A DNA stretch of 64,000 nucleotides, taken from contig NW_008806286.1 in the NCBI RefSeq assembly GCF_000400465.1, forward strand, positions 273,454 to 337,453, in the 5' to 3' direction. Below, piece by piece: positions 20,858 to 30,163 of this stretch. The translations under genes and the position numbers were made by a program. How positions within the stretch are numbered: position 1 is the first letter of the stretch; each line of letters begins with the position of its first letter. Under the pieces are notes generated by a model. That model made no database searches. It was not told the DNA's origin and saw nothing but the letters and a program-made list of their open reading frames with translations. The stretch is from Wallemia ichthyophaga EXF-994. Its lineage: Eukaryota > Basidiomycota > Wallemiomycetes > Wallemiales > Wallemiaceae.

Positions 20858-23800
20858 ATGATAAAATTCAGTTTAATTGAAAGCCTAAACGAGTACAAAG
20901 ATGATGTGTTCATCGACGACGACGACAATCTCAGCGAGGATCTCCTCCTCGAGCAGATTCTCAACTGTGCCATCTCCCAGGATGACCATTTGTGGTACAA
21001 TACGCTGGGTTTTATACAGCGAATATCCCCTGCCACCGCCAGATCTTCGTTGAAGCTCCTCGATGGCCTAGTCCACTCTCTCCACCAATCCACAGACGAC
21101 AAACTCAGCTTGGAGGTCCTCGCGTATCTAATTTCCGCCTTTTTAATCAAATTCAGTAAAATCTCATCTCTAAATAAGCAGGATTTGGCCGCGTGGCAGA
21201 GTGTCCTCACTTCGTCATACGCCTCCATATACAGCCTCCTCAACAACTCAAACGCCCTCAAGTTATGGGGCAACTCCGTTGAGAAGGATACCTTTGTTAG
21301 GTGAGTGTGCTTTTACGCGCTTTTCCCTCTTTTTACGCGTGTTTGACGCGTCTTCTAGCTGCTTCACTAAACCTATTTGGATCCTAATGGAAAACGAGCT
21401 ATACATCAAGAACGCCGACACAAAGGCAGTTTTCTTCAACATTCTCTCCATATCCATCATCTCACACGGTCAATCCTTCTCAGCGCAGACGTCCATAATC
21501 CAGAATCTCGAGTATTTCGACCACCTAGGCGAGCCCATGGCTGAGCTACTTAGCCACCTCTACCACAACTACGACGATGCTACACTCACCCACAACTGCC
21601 TGGTAGATGTCTCCAACCGCTCATTCTCAGGTGCCGATCTCAAAGCACCGCGAGCGTTTTCCAAATTCATTACCACGCTCACGCATCACGCACCCGCGCT
21701 CGTGCTCAAGCATGTAGTGCTTCTACAGACGCACATGGACAGCGACGCGTACACGATGCGCAACGCCATCATAGAGGCGTTCGCCATCCTCATCGCGCAC
21801 CTCTCCGCACTCGACAGTAGTGAGAGTGAGAGTGAAACAACGCAGACGCAAATCGCATCCTTCTTCACTGTCCTTATGGATCGCTTTCTCGACAACAACT
21901 CATACGTGCGGTCGAAAGTGATAGCCACATTTATCAAACTCGTTGAACTGCCGACAAAATTCCCTAAGCAGCGCATCGAGTTGCTCGAGAACACCATACG
22001 TCATCTCAGCGATAAGAGTAGTATGGTGAGGAAGAATGCGACTGGTCTGATCACCAAGATGATTCTAACGCATCCGTACGGGATGCTTCATGGCGGGCGT
22101 CTGTGTGGGGAAGAGTGGCAGGAGCGACTGTCAGCTGTGGACGGGGAACTGCAGAGTGTTGCGCCAAAGCTGGATGGCGATCTGGAGCACGAATCTGAGC
22201 AAGAGGAAGGAGAAAGCGAGGAGAGTTCAAACAGACGCAGATCTAAAAAGTTTGCTCGTAAGTCGGTCGCCGCCGCCACAAACCTCGCACAGTATGACAG
22301 CGAGCAAATCTCTCGATTGCAACTAACACGCTCGTACTACGCCGACGCAATCCGCTTCATCGGTCTAATAGACAAGAGCATCTTAACTATAGCAACGCTT
22401 CTCTCCAGCACCAATAAGTCAGAGGTGCTTGAAGCGATAGAGTTTTTCCGGGTAGCGCACGAGTACGGTGTGACGAGTGCGCATGTAGGTGTACGTCGCA
22501 TGCTGCATCTGATCTGGGCGAAAGACAATACGGTGATAGAGGAAGGCAAGACGGTGAAGGGGGTGCGTGCGCGGGTGATTGACACATACCGCTCTCTGTA
22601 CCTCGACCCACTCAACGACCCCGCCATGAGTGCACAGGCGCAAGTATCGCGCATTTGCAAGAATCTTATTCAACTCACCTTCAACGCCACCCTCGCGGAG
22701 CTCACCTCGCTCGAAGCTCTCGTTAGTACGGTAATGGCGAATGATGGGATACACCCAGATGTGATATCCAAATTGTGGCAGGTGTACGCTGTACAGAAGG
22801 ACATACCGCGCGCGCAGCGCAGAGGTGCCGTTATTATCATCGGTATGCTCGCAGTGTCACGCGCGGATATCGTGCACGAGCGCATCGATACGCTCATTCG
22901 CATTGGGCTCGGCCAGCTAGGTAAGGCGGACCTCGCGCTTGCGCGTTACACTTGCATCGCCCTGCAGCGGATATCGGGGTCGGTGAAGAAAGTGAAGGGA
23001 TCGCTACAGGATGCTTCTATTCGCCTGCCCATGTCAGAACCTATATTTAGGAGGCTGCAGGAGGCTCTAGAACACCCCACTACGTCCCAGGCGTGGTTCG
23101 GGATGGCGGAGCAGGCTATCAATGCCATCTACGTCCTCGGCGAACAGCCTGACATACTGTGCAATGTGATGATCAAGCATATGGCCCAGCGGGCGTTTAG
23201 CGCGGAGAAGAAGGAGGGGGATGCCCAGATGGATGTGGATGGTGATGGTGATGGACAAGACAGCCAAACCAATCAAGACGCCCAAGAGAATGGGAAGCAA
23301 CACGTCACCGGTAATGCGTTTCTTCTCAGCCAGCTCGTCTTCACTGTCGGACACGTCGCGATTCGCCACATAGTCTACCTCGAGCTGGTCGAGCGGGAGC
23401 TGAAGCGGCGCAAGGCAGATGCGGATGCCGAGAAGGGTGAGTAACGAAAATTGTGCAAAAGCCCCCGTTAATACTTCCCCAGACTCGAAGAAGAACAGCA
23501 AGCAGAAGCAGAGCGAGGGTATAGACGAGGTGGCAGGTAATGCAGAAGACGACATTGGCGATGGGATAGCGGCAGTGAAAGAACGCGAGCTGCTGTATGG
23601 CCCACGCAGCTTACTAGCCACTTTCGGTCCTATTCTCGCTCATATTTGCTACAATCCACGTCAATATTCTTTCCCAATGCTGCGCTCAGCCGCTACGCTA
23701 TCACTGTCGAAATTTATGTGCGTCAGTTCTAAATTCTGCGAGGAGCATTTGTTGTTGCTGTTCAAGATATTCGAGACAACAGCCGATGCTACGATCCGTT

Positions 23801-24918
23801 GCAATATCGTTATCGCATTAGGGGACATAGCGGTATGTTTCTCTAACCTGATTGACGAGAACAGTGATAAGTTATATGCGGGGTTGAGTGATTCGGAGAT
23901 AGTAGTGAAGAAGAATACGTTCATGGTGCTCACGCACTTGATTCTGAATGGGATGGTCAAAGTGAAAGGGCAGCTTGGTGAGATGGCGAAATGTCTAGAC
24001 GATACAGAGCAGCGTATTTCGGATCTTGCCAAGTTGTTCTTCACAGAGCTGTCGACTAAGGACAATGCAGTGTACAATAACCTCCCAGACATCATCTCAC
24101 ATCTATCCGTCGGCGTGCATGCAGTCGACGAGGAGACTTTCAAGAGCACGATGAAGTTCATATTCAAATTCATCGAGAAGGAGAAACAGGCTGAGAATAT
24201 CATCGATAAGCTTTGTCAGCGATTCAGGCTAGCGAGAGATGAAAAACAGTGGCGCGATGTCGCATTTTGTCTCTCGCTCTTGCCGTTCAAGAGCGAGCGG
24301 TCGATTAAGAAGCTGATGGAGGGACTGCCTTTCTACACTGACAAGCTGCACGAACCAGTCGTCTTCAAGCGGTTTGTGGAGATACTCGCCAAGGCGCGTT
24401 CGAACAAGGCGATGAAGAACGATGCGGAGATGAAGGAGTACGAGGAGACGCTGAATAAGGCGCGCGCACAGGGCGAGGAAGAGGCGCGTTTGGCGGGTAG
24501 AGCTGCTGGCGACAAGCGCTACGACAGACGCAAGTCGAAGAGGCTGTCAGTGCATGTTTCAAGCAACTCGCTCAAGTCAGAGGGGGAGAATGAGGGTGAG
24601 GCGGAGGAGAAGGAGGACAGTCAACCCCCACTATCGAGACAGAGCACTAAACCACTGTCGAGACAGAGCAGCAAGACGAATCAGCCGTTCGATTTTACGT
24701 CGGAAGAGGAGGTTGATGAAGCCAATGATAATGCTAAAGTGGAAGCCAATGACAATGCTAAAGTAGAAGCCAAACGCCTCGCTGAAGCTAAAGAGGTGAA
24801 AAAAGGTAACAGAAAACCAGCCAAACGAGGAAAAGCAGTTACACAACCAACACAACGCTCACAACCACCTCGGAGGACACGTCGACAGAAGCAGATAAGC
24901 TCTAGTGAAGAGGATTGA
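20858..24918 (+). CDS. YCS4: Condensin non-SMC subunit D2 (Cnd1/Ycs4)
   Basis: HEAT-repeat subunit of condensin, needed for mitotic chromosome compaction. Exons 20858-21300, 21359-23436 and 23483-24918 give 1318 residues. Start set at MIKFSLIESLNEY, which resembles other CAP-D2 N-termini. HEAT repeats are seen throughout, e.g. DNNSYVRSKVIATFIKLVELP, LSDKSSMVRKNATGLITKMI and the conserved C-terminal block MLRSAATLSLSKFMCVSSKFCEEHL, IRCNIVIALGDIAVCFSNLID, LSDSEIVVKKNTFMVLTHLI. An acidic, Asp-rich insertion (about 775-800) and a very basic tail ending SSSEED are variable parts. Introns are 58 and 46 nt. Confidence 0.93.
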
Positions 24919-25129
24919 GTTTAAGGAAAGAAATAAATGAATGTAAATTGATTATAAAGATAATTTCACATAGAAAGTGGTGGACAATGCTGGTTGCGAG
25001 AGTACTATGACGCAAGTGGTGGGTGTTTATGCGTGATTGATAGGAGTGAGACTAAAATGATCATTATAGTACACCCACACGCTTCTCCTTATAATAGCCT
25101 TAGTTTTAGGAAGTTTGGTTGTCTCAGCG

Positions 25130-25342
25130 ATGGCACAGAGCGAGAGCAAGGAGTTAAAGACACACACAGCTAATTTTGAGAGAGTTGTAGATGGACTTAT
25201 GTTTGTAGGCTTTGTCGGTGTCCCATTGGCTACGACTGTGTATCCGGTAATGTCAGTCCTAGCACCAGATGCAGCGAGGGAGTTTAAGGAGGCGGTAGAG
25301 CGTATGTTAAAGGCACCGATACGCTGGTGGAAAGGGGAATAA
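25130..25342 (+). CDS. Small one-TM protein, unrecognised
   Basis: Seventy-codon frame starting at ATG 25130. A polar N-terminus (AQSESKELKTHTANFERVV) precedes one hydrophobic segment (GLMFVGFVGVPLATTVYPVM), then an amphipathic basic helix ending APIRWWKGE. Such a layout is common in small mitochondrial or ER membrane subunits, but I do not recognise the family. The frame is open back to a non-ATG codon at 25115. A longer minus-strand frame (25027-25434) overlaps it but has no recognisable features. Whether it is expressed is unknown. Confidence 0.45.
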   Translation: MAQSESKELKTHTANFERVVDGLMFVGFVGVPLATTVYPVMSVLAPDAAREFKEAVERMLKAPIRWWKGE

Positions 25343-25373
25343 GGTGTGTGTTTGGGTGTGTCAAAGTAAATAT

Positions 25374-25447
25374 CAAGTTTTATCAAGTGTTTTTCAAGTG
25401 TGCAAGTGAATCTGAAGCGTTCAAGTAACTTCAACTATTTTCCAAGT
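25374..25447. repeat. Cluster of six CAAGT words
   Basis: CAAGT occurs at 25374, 25384, 25395, 25403, 25422 and 25443, four of them as TCAAGT, in the interval between the small one-TM frame and the mL58 stop codon. Similar but looser groups lie at 6680-6745, 19098-19200, 35500-35550 and inside IleRS intron 1. Confidence 0.8.
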
Positions 25448-25511
25448 ATTCATAAGCACACTGGAGCGTCTTCCAAATGAATAGAAATGCATGTAAAAAT
25501 TAAAAGCCAGG

Positions 25512-26012
25512 CTACCAATATTCCTTCCTCTTCAGTCTTTGATGGCGTGAGAGATGCTTATTGAATCCCCAGGTAGACTGTTGCTGCTGCTGGTTGATGA
25601 CGTGCTCGATTCTATTCTGCTTGGAAGCAGGTGCAACAACAGCAATTAAACCTTTACTACAATTGAATTTTCTAGATATGGCATTAGCACTGTGACCAGC
25701 TCTACGCATTTCCTTTATTTCTCCAATTTGATCACTTGATAGGTTGAAATTGAGTGATTTCTTACGCGAGTGTAGAGTGGGTGCGTTAAGTGTGTCTACT
25801 CTAGTTGCCATATTACTATCTAATAATCCACTAACCACGCTATTTCCATCTGGATACGCTTCTGCGGATGAAGGTGGGGGATTGAAGAAGAATTCTGCGC
25901 CGTCGTCTAAGTCAACTTTGGTGGCATTCGATAGACGATTAGGGCGGGTGATTGGACGAGTAACATTGTGCCTAATTGAGGTAGTAAACAGCCTTGTATT
26001 ATGCTTAAACAT
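25512..26012 (-). CDS. Mitochondrial large-subunit ribosomal protein mL58 (Mrpl20 family)
   Basis: Fungal-specific protein of the mitochondrial large ribosomal subunit. Single exon, 166 residues. An import-type N-terminus (MFKHNTRLFTTSIRHNVTR) is followed by the family's proline-containing segment and the conserved helix-turn-helix-like block LSSDQIGEIKEMRRAGHSANAISRKFNCSKGLIAVVAP, matching the Mrpl20 pattern of Q-x2-E-x3-LR...S-x3-LA-x-KFNCS. The basic end HQRLKRKEYW is typical for ribosomal proteins. Start codon 18 bp from RRP46. Confidence 0.8.
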   Translation of the reverse strand: MFKHNTRLFTTSIRHNVTRPITRPNRLSNATKVDLDDGAEFFFNPPPSSAEAYPDGNSVVSGLLDSNMATRVDTLNAPTLHSRKKSLNFNLSSDQIGEIKEMRRAGHSANAISRKFNCSKGLIAVVAPASKQNRIEHVINQQQQQSTWGFNKHLSRHQRLKRKEYW

Positions 26013-26030
26013 GGTTGAACCTAACCAAGA

Positions 26031-26794
26031 ATGTTCAAACCAGGGAATATCCGTCTAGATTCACGTAGATTGGATGAAATGCGTAAAATAACCTACTCAA
26101 AGCAATCAAATACACGCGTTGATGCTTCCGTTCAGTTTGGATTTGGGGAAGTACAAGTTTTAGCCTCAGTTACAGGACCTTTGGAGGTTAGCATACGTGA
26201 TGAGATAGTCGATAAGAGTACAATAGAAGTTGAATTTCGTTCTTTGAATGGCGTTGTTGGTGTACAGTATACGTCTTTGGCCAATCAAGTAGAAGAATCG
26301 CTCAAAAGCGTTATAATTGGAGAGCAACACCCACGCTCCCTGATACGCTTCGTTGTACAAACACTTTCATCACCCATGACACCCAGTTATCTAGTCAAAC
26401 AAGCCATTGGTGCACCTCCATTTAGAATCCCAGTCAGTGAAAAAGCAGCGGCAATAAATGGTGCTATCATGGCTGCTTTAGAGGGCTCAATTCCAATGTC
26501 TGGAATTGTTATAGCTGTCAGTCTGGCAGTTATAAACAATACAATCATCCTTGACCCAACTAGCTACGAAGAAGCAAATGCCACAAGCGTACACTTGATA
26601 GCTTATAAATACAGTACAAGTACACGCGCTATCACACTGATGGACAGCGTTGGAGAATTTGGCGATGACGTCGTGAGTCAGTCGCCGCACACAACACACA
26701 CAACTAACGCACAATACAGCTCGCGACTATTATAAAGAAATCCACACACCACTCCACCCTCCTGTACGAATACATTCGATCAATCAAAGTTTGA
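26031..26794 (+). CDS. RRP46: Exosome RNase PH-like ring subunit Rrp46
   Basis: Core RNA exosome ring subunit (EXOSC5 family). Exons 26031-26672 and 26720-26794 (47-nt intron) give 238 residues. The RNase PH fold is visible: [32 protein letters not shown], and [25 protein letters not shown]. The unspliced frame ends in a histidine/threonine run; splicing at GTC|GTGAGT...ATACAG gives instead [22 protein letters not shown], the expected C-terminal helix. An internal ATG at 26076 would also start within the fold, so the exact start is uncertain. Rrp46 rather than Rrp41 is favoured by the strand-2 sequence, not proven. Confidence 0.85.
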
Positions 26795-26846
26795 AGATTT
26801 TATTTTGTATCAAATGTCTTCCATCCTCCTTCATAATACACACCCA

Positions 26847-27311
26847 ATGCCTAAAAACAAGGGAAAGGGCGGTAAGAACCGCAGGCGTGGAAAGAATGAC
26901 AACGAGAATGATAAGCGTGAGCTTATATTCAAGGAGGAAGGACAAGAGTATGCGCAGGTATCGCGTATGCTGGGTAATGGAAGACTAGAAGCGAGCTGCT
27001 TCGATGGGAATAAACGTCTTGGACATATACGTGGTAAGATGAGAAAGAAGGTTTGGATTGGAAATGGGGATATCGTTCTACTCAGTTTGCGTGAATTTGA
27101 AGATGAGAAGGCGGATATAATACACAAATACTCACCAGATGAGGCAAGAGCGTTGAAGCAATACGGCGAACTGCCTAATGAAGCACGTATCAACGAGAAT
27201 GAAGCATTTGGTGATGATGATTTGGAGGGTGAAATTGAATTCGGCGAGCAGCAAGACGAACAAGGGGATGAAGACAGTGAAGAGAGTGAAGTTGATATAA
27301 ATGATCTGTAA
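26847..27311 (+). CDS. TIF11: Translation initiation factor eIF1A
   Basis: Promotes Met-tRNAi and mRNA binding to 40S and start-codon scanning. Single exon of 154 residues, starting at [17 protein letters not shown], the conserved basic N-terminal tail. The OB fold follows ([54 protein letters not shown]). The C-terminal third is strongly acidic, as usual, ending DINDL. A longer in-frame start at 26805 would add residues before the conserved tail and was not used. Confidence 0.96.
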   Translation: MPKNKGKGGKNRRRGKNDNENDKRELIFKEEGQEYAQVSRMLGNGRLEASCFDGNKRLGHIRGKMRKKVWIGNGDIVLLSLREFEDEKADIIHKYSPDEARALKQYGELPNEARINENEAFGDDDLEGEIEFGEQQDEQGDEDSEESEVDINDL

Positions 27312-27337
27312 CATGTATTCATCTGCCCCACCCCTTT

Positions 27338-27658
27338 TTATACAAATGGATTTGAAATTTGTTCATGGCCTTGTGTCGGATTAAGCACTGTTATCGAAGG
27401 TCCACGAAACACAACCAAACCTAAGCGTCGCTTTGAATCTGGCAACACCTCCACCACATCATCCATGACAAGATTCATTAGCTGATCGTAGCCCTTGAGA
27501 ATACCGGTCGCTTGTCTGCCGCCTTGGAATTGCAATGACAAGGACGTATCAACATGCTTTGACAGATCGAGGATACTCTCCTTCTTGTACTTCTTCTGGT
27601 CCTTCTACATATCCACGTCAGATAGCCCAAACACCCGCACAAAACACACGCTAGCCAT
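27338..27658 (-). CDS. LSM7: U6 snRNA-associated Sm-like protein LSm7
   Basis: Subunit of the Lsm1-7 (mRNA decay) and Lsm2-8 (U6 snRNP) rings. Exons 27658-27650 and 27604-27338 give 91 residues. The first exon encodes only MAS; the 45-nt intron (GTGTGTT...ATGTAG) leads into KDQKKYKKESILDLSKHVD, the usual LSm7 start. Sm1 motif includes GGRQATGILKGYDQLMNLVMDD, and Sm2 GLVVFRGPSITVL. Confidence 0.93.
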
Positions 27659-27690
27659 GGAAGTTTCAATCAAGGAATAAATAAAGTTGA

Positions 27691-28089
27691 TTACTGTTTG
27701 AATTGCTTATATTGGTCACTGTACTTGTTCTGTATAACCTCGAAAAGATTCTCTAGATCCCCTAAGCCCTTATACAAGGCATCGACGCTGCTCAACCCGC
27801 TATACATCTGTATACGCAGGTTCACCACGGGTTCTGATGGATGCGGGATTGAGTATCCACAGAATTCTACGTTTGGGCTGTGATATTTGTTAGCCATGCC
27901 TGCTATTTATGCACCAACCAACTTTTTCATTATGATATACCGCAACGAATTCCCAATAGTATGATCCTCATTGAAAAGCTTGAAAGTGGCATTACTGAGG
28001 TCATTCGAGTAACCATCCACTAGCTCTATCTTTGTTGGAAACTCCTTCACATCCGTATCGATCCTTTCGTGGTTGATGAGCGTGGACAT
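27691..28089 (-). CDS. RPC19: RNA polymerase I/III shared subunit AC19
   Basis: Alpha-like subunit of RNA polymerases I and III. Exons 28089-27923 and 27877-27691 give 117 residues. The dimerisation motif is complete after splicing a 45-nt intron: FKLFNEDHTIGNSLRYIIMK joined to NPNVEFCGYSIPHPSEP. This is the classical Rpb11/AC19 pattern of HTxGN...VxFxGYxxPHP. Start codon is 21 bp from the JAC1 start on the other strand. Confidence 0.96.
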
Positions 28090-28110
28090 GGCAGTACTAT
28101 CTCTACCGTC

Positions 28111-28713
28111 ATGAAGGTATTCTCCATCAACTTGAGAAATATAAGCCGATTCTCAACTTCAACTACTAAATTTTATATTCCTCTCTGCGATTCCAAGTAC
28201 TATAGCGTCCTATTCCAAGGTTCAGACACCAGCACACCACCACACGCCTTCAACTTATCCAATACCACCCTCAAGCAAAATTACCTATCCAAGCAGAAGC
28301 AATTTCATCCTGATAAGCCAAATATCGACCACGACTACGCCTTGCAAACGTCGTCATTGATCAACAAAGCGTATGAGACACTGCTTCACCCACTCTCCCG
28401 CGCTGTCTATCTCCTCGAGCTGAACGGTATTGAGATAGCTGAATCTGACTCCATTCACGATAGCACCTTGCTCATGGATATGCTCGAACTGCGAGAACAA
28501 CTCGAAGATGCACAGTCCGAGGAGGAGGTGACGCAATTGAGACACGATAATGGTCAGTCTATTCAGCAAACCACCCATTTACTCTCACAGGCTTTTGAAA
28601 ATAACGACTTGGAATCAGCGAAAAACTTGACTATCAAGCTTCGTTATTTGTGTAATCTTGACGTTGCAGCGAGGGATTGGCAACCAGGTGCTCCTGTGGT
28701 TATACAGCACTAA
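28111..28713 (+). CDS. JAC1: Mitochondrial J-protein co-chaperone Jac1/HscB
   Basis: Hsp20-like/J-type co-chaperone delivering the Isu scaffold to Ssq1-type Hsp70 for Fe-S cluster transfer. Start taken at MKVFSINLRNISRFSTSTT, a presequence; single exon, 200 residues. The J-domain has the HPD motif in QFHPDKPN, followed by SSLINKAYETLLHPLSRAVYLLELNG. The C-terminal HscB helices (LLMDMLELREQLEDAQ, the Isu-binding region) follow. ISA1, another Fe-S factor, is 23 kb downstream without sign of linkage. Confidence 0.93.
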   Translation: MKVFSINLRNISRFSTSTTKFYIPLCDSKYYSVLFQGSDTSTPPHAFNLSNTTLKQNYLSKQKQFHPDKPNIDHDYALQTSSLINKAYETLLHPLSRAVYLLELNGIEIAESDSIHDSTLLMDMLELREQLEDAQSEEEVTQLRHDNGQSIQQTTHLLSQAFENNDLESAKNLTIKLRYLCNLDVAARDWQPGAPVVIQH

Positions 28714-28802
28714 ATGGTGTCATTTCTTGTAATTTGCTATAAGTTATCATGTATTTTTGGCAGATATAGTTTAGATACTTTGATATACACCTTGTACACC
28801 TA

Positions 28803-30082
28803 CTAAACCTTGTCAGCGGTGTTTTCGTTGTCCTTGTTTACACTTTTGTTGTCATCGTTGTTGTCTTGCTCCTTTTCTTCCTCATTTTCTTCTTCTTTTT
28901 CTTCCTCATTTTCTTCCTCCTTTTCTTCCTCCTTCATATCATCCACACACCCCATTATACTCTTATATGCTTGCTCAGCAAGCTTAGCATTGCCAAACTG
29001 CAGTGTAGTCAGTCAAACAGTCCCATCTCCTCATCAAAACACTACCCACCTTGACAGTGAAATGTTCAAGTCTGTTATCCTCACTAGGTGCGCTAAACCT
29101 GACAAACTTATCCTGTGCGAGCTGCACGGGCATTTTAGGAAAGAGAGCAACGTTAAGAATAACCCTGAGAACACCATCTGCCCTCATAACGAGTCTAGAC
29201 CTCCGATTTGAATTTTTATTCAACTTGAATAGCCCAACTCCTCTCTCCTTCCAATTACCCTCTTTGTCATGAAGTATGTAGAGCTTAGAGCGAATCTGAA
29301 ACACATTTTGCTCATCTTCTTCACCAGTTTTAGTTTCCTTAGGAGCCAGATTGAGATGGTGCTTGTGGTCCACTAAGCTTTCTCCTTGTGTAGAAGACAG
29401 CTTGTCGTCGAATGTCGTCTTGCTGCTGTTATCCTCTGTTTTGGGTGCGCTGCTGCTCTTAGCGAATGCTGAGAAGGCTGTTGGTGGATTTTTGTCATTG
29501 TCCTTGTTATCGCCTTGTTTGGTAGTGGTATTGCTACTGCTGCTCGCAAATGGTGACGCTGTGCTTGCAAATGAAGCGAAAGTAGATTGCTTTGGTTTCT
29601 TTTCATTCTCTTGTGTATTGATGCTGTGCTGGTGTTGTTCTTGTTTTTGTTCTTGTTTCTGTTCTGTTCTTGTTTTTGTTCTTGTGTTCTTGTTGTTGTT
29701 CTTGCTCCTGCTCCTGCTCCTGCTTGCTCTCCTGCTTCTCCTCAGCGCCCACATCATTCTCCCCCTTATGCCAGTCAATATCCTCCACTTTATCACGAAT
29801 TTGGTTGATATTCTGCTCATTAAGCTCAGTTTTACCACGTTTCGCAGCGAGATCATCTCCAGACTGTGGGAGTGTAAGCGGGGATAATGAGAATAAGATT
29901 GAGGCGCACATGATCAGCCTTGGGTTCAACGCTCGCCTCTCTATCCCTCTTCCTCGTCTGCTTATCCAGCTCATTCAACTCATTCTGATCGACTGGATTT
30001 GAGTTAAAGTTGAATCAGATAAAGCAACCGATAACACTAATGACGTACTTGGTTTATCCTCTACTCGCTCTCTATCGCTCAT
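28803..30082 (-). CDS. Ran-binding-domain nuclear protein (Yrb2/RanBP3-like), frameshifted tract
   Basis: Probable cofactor of Crm1 export. Exons 30082-30049, 29992-29910, 29863-29050 and 28997-28803. The N-terminus starts MSDRERVEDKP and is basic (KQTRKRDREASVEPKADH), then NINQIRDKVEDIDWHKG. FG-like STFASFASTASPF motifs precede the Ran-binding domain (FQIRSKLYILHDKEGNWKERGVG...LVMRADGVLRVILNVALFP), completed by splicing to FGNAKLAEQAYKSIM. The C-terminus is a Glu-rich tract. Total exon length is 1126 nt, not a multiple of three: the QE-type codons before about 29690 and the QK-type codons after about 29660 are in different frames, and no GT-AG intron I tried resolves it. Confidence 0.75.
29640..29735 (-). 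repeat. CAAGAA/CAAAAA low-complexity tract with frame change
   Basis: Q/E/K-coding repeat inside the Ran-binding protein gene. Read as Q/E/K codons it contains two extra dinucleotides, near 29685 and near 29665, which together shift the frame by one. Replication slippage or an assembly error are both possible. Confidence 0.6.
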
Positions 30083-30163
30083 TTTTATTCTCAATGATCC
30101 TCGGCGTAAGATGGGAACCCAGAGTACCCAATCAACCATCAACACCACTGAAAATAATAAATT

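Noticed and set aside
25027-25434. Minus-strand 135-codon frame
   Set aside because: Overlaps the small one-TM frame and has no domain or composition of a real protein; the plus frame is better.
28810-29211. Plus-strand Phe/Ser-rich frame
   Set aside because: Antisense of the Glu-rich C-terminus and Ran-binding domain.
29351-29887. Plus-strand Leu/Val/Cys-rich frame of 178 codons, looking like a membrane protein
   Set aside because: Antisense of the Q/E/K and Ser-rich part of the Ran-binding gene.
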